Position numbers and translations under genes: made by a program. A stretch of 64,000 bases of DNA from positions 1-64,000 of the forward strand of contig JAODUO010000575.1 of the NCBI GenBank assembly GCA_025642075.2, written 5' to 3'. Shown here in pieces: positions 60,501 to 64,000 of the stretch. Position 1 is the first letter of the stretch, and every line of letters starts with the position of its first letter. The notes beneath the pieces are model-generated. The model did not search any database, was not told the DNA's origin, and saw nothing but the letters and a program-made list of their open reading frames with translations. The stretch is from Ridgeia piscesae (taxonomy: Eukaryota; Annelida; Polychaeta; Sabellida; Siboglinidae).

Positions 60501-62057
60501 GGTGGTACGGAAGAGACAGGAGATGATGCTGGGTATGGTTGTATTTCAGGACGAGCGACAGAGGAGACACGAGGAGAAGGCAGCCAAGGAGGTGGCGGTC
60601 GAGGTAAACACTTGTGTCCACTCACTGTCCACTAGTGGTCATCTCTACTGCTGTAGGTAGAGAGCCTGACTGGAGGTCGAGGGACTGGGGTTACAAGTCC
60701 ACCGACTGTTATTTTAAGACATTAACAGTTTTGTTCACCTCATTTGATATGTGTACCATCTTGCATCCTTGTGCACCAGAGGGCGCTGCAGCTGATTACG
60801 TCAGTACCAGCTCATCTCTACCCCTCGCACATCCTTTCCAAAAAAAGTGTTTGGAATGTTGGAAATAATTGTATGGTTCAAACCAGGTCAGGTGACCATA
60901 ATATAACAAATTTCAGCCAACCATTATGCAACGTTTAAGACGCAAACGGGTTGTTATATTGGGATTCCCACGAGTTGTGCGTCCATCTTCAAATTGGGAG
61001 GGGTATTTGTGCTGTACCCACGGGTGGTTCCCAATGACAACTGGCAAAGTTAATTGCGATAATTTTATCGGTCACTCTTAAAATGACATGATCAGTTTGT
61101 GGCTTTTTATTTTTATTGCAAAATCATGTTAATCAGTATAAGTTATAACTATTGTAGCCAATTGTAGCCTGAGTGCCAATAAATGTTTTATCAAAACAGA
61201 ACTGACTTCGTAATGTTAAACGTCGAATGTTTATCAGAATCCCGACGCTGTCACTCAAATCGCCGCGAGTGACACCCATCCTTTGACCTTTGCCAACTGG
61301 GAACTGTGCACCTGGCTGGGTGTGGCGTTAGTGGCGTCAACTTGTGTTCACGTGATACTGCATCGCGTAATCATGCATTTCCTTCTGGGCTTTTAGCCAT
61401 GTCTACAATGGTTTCGAAAACGCCTCGTGGTCGATGTGTACACAGAGTTAAGCCCCTTACTGCGTCTATTTTCAACCCTGTCTTTATGCTATAATATGTA
61501 TAATTTATACCGTATAACATGATTTTGCAATAAAAATTAAAAGCCACGAACGGACCATGTCGCTTTAAGGTTTTTTGAGACAATCAGCCAGGGCTACAGT
61601 AGGACAGTGCAATGACCCTGGCTTGTGAGGATGCCATTTGTCTTTGCAGTTACTATCCTAAATGTTATTATTAAATCATTATACATAATAGGTTTCATTA
61701 TATAATAATTAGTATTGTTTTATTACAAGTTTTTCTGGATTTCTAAGTGCTGCAAACTGTAATAATAAAAAATAATTCTAATAAAAAAGTAAACATTATT
61801 ACAAGTGTTATTCACTGCTGTGTTTGTGACAGCTGCGGAGGAAGGCGCTCCAGGCGGAGCGACTGGCCCGGCTCCACGAGATGCAGGAGCGGAGGAGGCA
61901 GCGGGAGTCGGAGTTTGAGGCCCGGCAGCAGGAGAGGGAGAAGGAGAGGGTGGAGACGGCGAGGGCGCGGGAACGGGAACATGAGGAACGCATCGCAGCC
62001 CTCAATGCCCAGCAGCAGGCCCACGTAGAAGAACTACAGAAGAAGATACAACTGAAG
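33367..62057 (+). CDS. SCAPER: SCAPER (S-phase cyclin A-associated ER protein), N-terminal part, 16 exons
   Basis: SCAPER is a cytoplasmic/ER protein that binds cyclin A-CDK2; it is also reported to link TTC5 to CCR4-NOT in tubulin mRNA autoregulation, and human mutations give ciliopathy-like disease. Recognition: EEGRTARNLIAW, RARYWAFLFDNLRRAVD, TSLAWEVRKSSPGK, LSWADKV, EGWETV, HEKLSSPSRKR, NEIAFINSLEAQNKRHE and LQKKIQLK occur in family order. Exons: 33367-33504, 35498-35627, 41830-42107, 45080-45180, 46242-46370, 48291-48424, 48954-49256, 50057-50280, 51743-51934, 53467-53542, 54045-54165, 55100-55211, 55714-55854, 58460-58561, 60550-60603, 61833-62057. Phases agree throughout, 820 codons. 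The zinc finger and C-terminal half lie beyond the window. The mammalian protein is about 1400 residues. Confidence 0.94.
33505..35497 (+). other. SCAPER intron 1
   Basis: AT-rich. The only structure seen is an 84-bp direct duplication at about 35032-35197 (CAAGGTATCCCCTTCCTTTT and following). No gene recognised. Confidence 0.55.
35498..35627 (+). CDS. SCAPER: SCAPER exon 2, conserved N-terminus
   Basis: Residues 47-90: RQGSYDRVQKIIREEGRTAR then NLIAW, the conserved N-terminal helix. Acceptor CTGTGTCTTTCAG is excellent. An in-frame ATG at 35478 inside the acceptor region offers a rival start giving MTSCVFQ before the exon, reminiscent of the short mammalian N-terminus. Confidence 0.92.
35765..35950 (-). 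mobile_element. SINE family 1, partial copy
   Basis: Shares ACTTGCCCAAGGTTTCACAC and CAGCACAGGATTTGAACAC with the two full copies; the 3' part is missing. Confidence 0.65.
36285..36355 (+). mobile_element. non-LTR element tail
   Basis: CAGCGCTTTACAAATACAAA followed by (TTA)n, the typical end of a 3'-conserved retroelement family; only the tail is recognisable. Confidence 0.5.
36351..36525. repeat. 43-bp tandem repeat, 4 copies
   Basis: Unit AGTAACAATCTAAAGGGAGA plus CCTTGATTACAAGACCTTCC(GTC), almost identical copies. Confidence 0.92.
37197..39965. repeat. 25-bp satellite, about 110 copies, SCAPER intron 2
   Basis: Unit GTCACAGAGTAGGTATACTT plus TTTAT. Variants: GACAC for GTCAC, AGATAGG or GAATAGG, and an inserted ACCGGT in about seven units near the right end. 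AT-rich, 2.8 kb, the longest array of the SCAPER part. Confidence 0.96.
39966..41829 (+). other. SCAPER intron 2, right part, nothing recognised
   Basis: AT-rich single-copy-looking sequence up to exon 3. No gene or element recognised. Confidence 0.5.
41830..42107 (+). CDS. SCAPER: SCAPER exon 3
   Basis: Residues 90-182: a basic low-complexity part (GRKPARSRSASVS), then VDMRARYWAFLFDNLRRAVD and CESDESVIECK, the most conserved block of the N-terminal domain. Acceptor ACATTTCAG, donor GTCAGT; phase 1 in, 0 out. Confidence 0.95.
42674..42716. repeat. perfect 19-bp hairpin at the hAT left end
   Basis: GTACTCGAGTACGAGTACT, a TTTTG loop, then the exact reverse complement. Probably part of the subterminal transposase-binding region. 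Confidence 0.9.
43264..44097. mobile_element. non-autonomous hAT-like element (nested), 834 bp
   Basis: Starts CAGACATGGGGTCAAA and ends TTTGACCCCATGTCTG, with near-identical 8-bp flanks GTCCCATC and GACCCATC. Both ends are rich in AAATACTTT / AAGTATTTAAATAC subterminal repeats. No transposase. Nested within the outer element, so it is the younger insertion. Confidence 0.85.
45080..45180 (+). CDS. SCAPER: SCAPER exon 4
   Basis: Residues 183-216: EAIMMLEQSTNDFKSLIQRV, the helix after the conserved block. Acceptor TTTCTTTCCCGTAG, donor GTAAGC; leaves with two bases. Confidence 0.92.
45249..46005 (+). repeat. 360-bp tandem duplication of a retroelement tail
   Basis: Two near-identical copies (from about 45257 and 45617) of GAGCTTTCGGAGCCTCCACG through GCGCCACAAACAATTATGG. 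The end of each resembles the 3' end of the LINE at 30184-30890, in the opposite direction. The second copy contains ATTTATTTATTT expansions. Confidence 0.75.
46242..46370 (+). CDS. SCAPER: SCAPER exon 5
   Basis: Residues 216-259: PTSLAWEVRKSSPGK then ASRSLNFNCVP, both family signatures. Acceptor ATTGTCTACAG, donor GTAAGT. Its last two bases (AG) are completed by the C that starts every 83-bp repeat copy of the next exon. Confidence 0.93.
46436..47150 (-). mobile_element. possible minus-strand retroelement remnant
   Basis: AATAATAAAGCTTTACTGCC at the left looks like a reversed 3' tail. A minus-strand frame at 46894-47115 (KEWVGGIDPIKYFLD, FELYECSGHFIFHSLADLF) reads like protein but I do not recognise the family. 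AT-rich between. Confidence 0.35.
47514..48330 (+). repeat. 83-bp array of SCAPER exon 6 acceptor plus exon head, 10 copies
   Basis: Each unit has a pyrimidine-rich TGTTGTTTGTTGTCAG, then 28 nt coding SSGGLSWADK, then GTGAGGGGAGGACCAAT. AG ends lie at 47542, 47626, 47709, 47792, 47875, 47958, 48041, 48124, 48207 and 48290; the last is the real exon. The first unit has AGG for GGG (Arg). Reading on into a following unit meets TGA. Confidence 0.96.
48291..48424 (+). CDS. SCAPER: SCAPER exon 6, last copy of the 83-bp array
   Basis: Residues 259-304: SSGGLSWADKVRGG then KEPSRVTSAGAEK. The WADKV motif is conserved and shows that reading continues through the GTGAGG at 48319 in this copy. Donor GTCTTG is weak but gives the phase needed next. 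Nine upstream units repeat its acceptor and first 28 nt. Confidence 0.85.
48954..49256 (+). CDS. SCAPER: SCAPER exon 7
   Basis: Residues 304-405: MEGWETVHRGGRTKSRSNSM is a family signature; the rest is Ser/Thr-rich and disordered, with SPDSEKEN near the end. Acceptor TTTTACCCCCTCAG, donor GTAAGT. Confidence 0.92.
49257..50056 (+). other. intron, nothing recognised
   Basis: SCAPER intron 7. A 95-codon plus-strand frame at 49627-49914 has no recognisable family and no coding character. Confidence 0.5.
50057..50280 (+). CDS. SCAPER: SCAPER exon 8, acidic
   Basis: Residues 405-479: EKLTESQLKDIYDDDNEQI, then proline-rich PPHPAPEL and a run of glutamate and aspartate (EEEEEDEDDDDK). Acceptor GTGTTTGTAG, donor GTACGC; phase 1 in, 0 out. 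Confidence 0.88.
50773..51180. repeat. 98-bp triplication behind a retroelement tail
   Basis: Starts with AATAATAATAACAATGC, a reversed tail like others here. From 50871 three copies of a unit of about 98 bp (AAAAACAAAATAAATA to CATTAGTCTGTAT) follow. Confidence 0.8.
51181..51742. other. intron, retroelement-tail-like AT-rich sequence
   Basis: AATGTTTATTTCAGGC at about 51288 looks like the reversed end of a non-LTR element; otherwise unrecognised AT-rich intron before exon 9. Confidence 0.4.
51743..51934 (+). CDS. SCAPER: SCAPER exon 9
   Basis: Residues 480-543: acidic coiled-coil stretch, SLTHQLEQEQEQALESALAK and EAIACEENMEIDDL, equivalent to the EEAIASAIAEEEQL region of the family. Donor ACG|GTCAGT; the 60-bp array begins about 10 bp later and carries the same GGTCAGTG. 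Confidence 0.9.
51945..53215 (+). repeat. 60-bp minisatellite from the exon 9 donor, about 21 copies
   Basis: Unit GTCAGTGAGGTACTAAACAG, TGGTCAGTGTGATACTAAAC, TCTCTTCATGTTGTGATGTG. The donor of exon 9 is itself GGTCAGTG, and each unit holds two further GGTCAGTG. Very homogeneous, with only GG/GT and TAT/TAC differences and one 2-bp deletion at about 52903, so recently expanded. Its 318-codon frame is an artefact of the 60-bp period. Confidence 0.95.
53467..53542 (+). CDS. SCAPER: SCAPER exon 10
   Basis: Twenty-five codons: GESLSMRKCDWDKMVEDYD, matching the SMDWNDVLADYE position of the family. Acceptor GATCTGTTGTAG, donor GTTGGT; phase 0 in, 1 out. Confidence 0.87.
53640..54040. repeat. degenerate GTTGTATTGTGGGTAACTGT repeat
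   Basis: Irregular copies of a TGTGTTG(C/T)(A/G)TTGTGGGTA motif up to the acceptor of SCAPER exon 11. Confidence 0.6.
54045..54165 (+). CDS. SCAPER: SCAPER exon 11
   Basis: Residues 569-609: CWGDMVEDVDSGRIPGRVVH then HEKLSSPSRKR, strong family match. Acceptor GTTGCTGCTGCAG, donor GTGGGT, phase 1 in, 2 out. Confidence 0.94.
54555..54960 (+). mobile_element. SINE family 2 copy
   Basis: Shares TTATATTGGGATTCCCAC, CATCAGTGCCAG-like and GATGATCAGCCAGGG with 60655-61632, and its reverse complement with 18425-18838. Uninterrupted, so it serves as the empty-site reference for the MITE in the other copy. Confidence 0.7.
55100..55211 (+). CDS. SCAPER: SCAPER exon 12, start of coiled coil
   Basis: Residues 609-646: ENHKRHEARQAKARAMREKL then EKAERLRLLTNK, charged single helix/coiled coil. 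Acceptor CCTCGTGAG was chosen by phase (two carried bases plus G gives Arg). Donor GTAAAT. Confidence 0.88.
55714..55854 (+). CDS. SCAPER: SCAPER exon 13, coiled coil
   Basis: Residues 647-693: VAEVRALKEDLLREQREMIK, KLQRAESKRQLQLKMKIRKA, HEEETK. Acceptor ACTCTCACCAG, donor GTACGT, phase 0 both ends. Confidence 0.93.
55885..55975 (+). mobile_element. tRNA-like SINE head
   Basis: GTGCAGTGGTTAACACATCT (A-box-like) and CCGGTTTCAATACCCAG (B-box-like) at normal tRNA spacing. No paired acceptor stem seen, so a tRNA-derived SINE start and not a tRNA gene. It begins about 30 bp after the donor of SCAPER exon 13. Confidence 0.5.
55976..58459 (+). other. long SCAPER intron 13, nothing firm recognised
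   Basis: AT-rich intron of over 2.4 kb. No gene; short frames at 56300-56617 and 58092-58338 on the minus strand have no recognised family. Confidence 0.5.
58460..58561 (+). CDS. SCAPER: SCAPER exon 14, coiled coil
   Basis: Residues 694-727: NEIAFINSLEAQNKRHEIMS is nearly invariant in the family. Acceptor ATGTGTGACAG, donor GTACTT, phase 0 both ends. Confidence 0.95.
58565..59120. repeat. degenerate CCACGCCCACT repeat
   Basis: Irregular copies of ATTAGCCACACCCACT and ATTGGCCACGCCCACT, starting within 10 bp of the donor of SCAPER exon 14. Confidence 0.8.
59200..59480. repeat. degenerate TTGTCAATCACTT repeat
   Basis: Irregular copies of CTGTCAATCACTTGCTAC, continuing the low-complexity character of the same intron. 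Confidence 0.65.
59800..60485. repeat. degenerate GTGACAATGGTGACAGT repeat
   Basis: Irregular GTGACA(A/G)TG repeats before exon 15, interrupted by unique sequence at about 59950-60130. Confidence 0.7.
60550..60603 (+). CDS. SCAPER: SCAPER exon 15, 54 nt
   Basis: Eighteen codons, DERQRRHEEKAAKEVAVE, matching the ERQRRQEEKQARDEAVQ region. Acceptor TTGTATTTCAG, donor GTAAAC, phase 0 both ends. Confidence 0.92.
60655..61632 (+). mobile_element. SINE family 2 copy split by a MITE
   Basis: tRNA-like head (GAGAGCCTGACTGGAGGTCG and GGGGTTACAAGTCC), then GTGCACCAGAGGGCGCTGCA and TTATATTGGGATTCCCAC, shared with 54555-54960. The homologous 3' part (CAATCAGCCAGGG to TGTGAGGATG) resumes only at 61572, after the inserted element at 61078-61568. 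Confidence 0.7.
61078..61568. mobile_element. TTAA-flanked MITE, 491 bp
   Basis: Inverted ends of about 65 bp match at most positions: inward from the left GTGGCTTTTTATTTTTATTG, from the right GTGGCTTTTAATTTTTATTG. Both ends are bordered by TTAA (61078-61081 and 61565-61568), the target of piggyBac-type transposases. No transposase frame. It interrupts a SINE, which proves insertion. Confidence 0.85.
61833..62057 (+). CDS. SCAPER: SCAPER exon 16, coiled coil end
   Basis: Residues 746-820: LRRKALQAERLARLHEMQER through RAREREHEERIAALNAQQ to LQKKIQLK, the end of the coiled coil before the zinc finger. Acceptor TGTTTGTGACAG, donor GTCTGT. The CTAG-rich minisatellite starts right after the donor. 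GC-rich compared with its surroundings. Confidence 0.95.
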
Positions 62058-63390
62058 GTCTGTGGCAGGGCATCAGGGCATCTAGGGGTGCAGGGTAACT
62101 AGGGGGTCTAGTAGGGGTGGCAGGGCATCTAGGGGGTCATTGTGTCTAGGGGTCTAGTAGGGGTGGCAGGGCATCTAGGGGTGGCAGGGTAACTAGGGGG
62201 TCTAGGAGGAGTGTCAGTGCATCTAGGGGGTCATTGTGTCTAGGGGTCTAGTAGGGGTGGCAGGGCATCTAGGGGTGGCAGGGTAACTAGGGGGTCTAGG
62301 AGGAGTGTCAGGGATCTAGGGGGTCAATTGTGATCTAGGGGTGGCAGGGTAACAGGGAGTCTAGTAGGGGTGGCAGGGTAACTAGGGGTCTAGTAGGGGT
62401 GGCAGGGCATCTAGGGGTGGCAGGGTAACTAGGGGTCTAGTAGGGGTGGCAGGGCATCTAGGGGTGGCAGGGTCTAGGGGTCTAGTAGGGGTGGCAGGGC
62501 ATCTAGGGGTGGCAGGGTAACTAGGGAGTCTAGTAGGGGTGGCAGGGCATCTAGGGGGTCATTGTGTCTAGGGGTCTAGTAGGGGTGGCATGGGCGTCTA
62601 GGGGTGGCAGGGTAACTAGGGGGTCTAGGAGGAGTGTCAGTGCATCTAGGGGGTCTAGGAGGAGTGTCAGTGCATCTAGGGGGTCATTGTGTCTAGGGGT
62701 CTAGTAGGGGTGCCAGGGCATCTAGGGGGTCATTGGGTCTAGTAGGGGTGGCAGGGCATCTAGGGGTGGCAGGGTAACTAGGGGGTCTAGGAGGAGTGTC
62801 AGTGCATCTAGGGGGTCATTGTGTCTAGGGGTCTAGTAGGGGTGGCAGGGCATCTAGGGGTGGCAGGGTAACTAGGGGGTCTAGGAGGAGTGTCAGTGCA
62901 TCTAGGGGGTCATCGTGTCTAGGGGTCTAGTAGGGGTGGCAGGGCATCTAGGCGTGGCAGGGTAACTAGGGGGTCTAGGAGGAGTGTCAGTGCATCTAGG
63001 GGGTCATCGTGTCTAGGGGTCTAGTAGGGGTGGCAGGGCATCTAGGGGTGGCAGGGTAACTAGGGGGTCTAGGAGGAGTGTCAGTGCATCTAGGGGGTCA
63101 TCGTGTCTAGGGGTCTAGTAGGGGTGGCAGGGCATCTAGGGGTGGCAGGGTAACTAGGGGGTCTAGGAGGAGTGTCAGTGCATCTAGGGGGTCATCGTGC
63201 AGGGCATCTAGTAGTGTCTAAAGGTTTCAGGGCATCTGGCGGTGTCATGGTGTCTAGTAGGGGCATTTAAGACCTCTAGGGGTGTCAGGGCACTCTAAGG
63301 GTATTTAGGATCTAGTGCAGGTGTAAGGGCATATAGGGGTGTGTTAGTGTCTAGGAAGTTGGTGCATTTAGGGGTGGGTGCATAGCAGTA
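62058..63390 (+). repeat. CTAG-rich minisatellite from the exon 16 donor
   Basis: Built from GGGTCTAGTAGGGGTGGCAG, GGCATCTAGGGGTGGCAGGG, TAACTAGGGGGTCTAGGAGG and AGTGTCAGTGCATC in a higher-order unit of roughly 100 bp, about 12 copies, decaying at the right end. The donor sequence GTCTGTGGCAGGGCATC is the apparent seed. G-rich on the coding strand. Confidence 0.93.
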
Positions 63391-63396
63391 GTCACA

Positions 63397-63420
63397 CTGC
63401 AGAAGAAGATCCAGGTCTGT
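63397..63420 (+). pseudogene. duplicated end of SCAPER exon 16
   Basis: CTGCAGAAGAAGATCCAG codes LQKKIQ and is followed by GTCTGTG, matching the end and donor of exon 16 (61833-62057) without its last two codons. It lies at the far edge of the array that began at that donor. Confidence 0.6.
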
Positions 63421-63504
63421 GTTAGAGAGCTGGGGGGAGGAGGGGGTAGGTGAGAGTGTAGGGTGGGTGTGTGGGTGATTGTTTGACCAATTTCTCTTCG
63501 TGTC

Positions 63505-64000
<496 letters not shown>

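Overview
The window is animal nuclear DNA. Genes are split into many short exons with GT-AG introns, roughly half of the sequence is tandem or dispersed repeat, and there are non-LTR retrotransposon tails, tRNA-derived SINEs and hAT-type elements. The repeat load and the character of the proteins suggest a marine invertebrate, most likely a lophotrochozoan such as a mollusc. That placement is inference; nothing in the window proves it.

Two conserved genes lie head to tail on the + strand. The first (3784-28778) is the C-terminal half of SKI3/TTC37, the TPR scaffold of the Ski complex that feeds mRNA to the cytoplasmic exosome. I could place 21 exons whose phases join without a break, giving 797 codons (the first one split) and a TGA stop; the 5' half is to the left of the window. 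The second (33367 to at least 62057) is the N-terminal part of SCAPER (S-phase cyclin A-associated protein in the ER). Sixteen exons join without a frame break into exactly 820 codons, ending at the conserved LQKKIQLK of the coiled coil; its 3' half is to the right. About 4.6 kb separates them and holds SKI3 polyadenylation signals, a LINE remnant, an 80-bp minisatellite and the presumed SCAPER promoter. Both proteins are linked in the literature to cytoplasmic, ribosome-associated mRNA decay, so the adjacency may or may not be meaningful.

Layout: 11-202 poly-T; 305-3738 72-bp satellite; 3784-28778 SKI3 with intronic arrays of 65, 5, 28, 45, 40 and 21 bp; 28779-33366 intergenic; 33367-62057 SCAPER with arrays of 25, 83 and 60 bp, a nested pair of hAT-like elements (42658-44593) and a TTAA-flanked MITE inside a SINE (61078-61568); 62058-63390 a CTAG-rich minisatellite running from the last donor; then a GT repeat to the window end.

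The most striking feature is that many minisatellites are anchored at splice sites, and two are made from exon sequence. In SKI3, 27 tandem 65-bp units each carry the last 44-45 nt of a TPR exon plus its 5' splice site. In SCAPER, ten 83-bp units each carry the 3' splice site plus the first 28 nt of an exon, followed by a strong donor-like GTGAGG, so nine of them look like ready-made 28-nt microexons upstream of the real exon.
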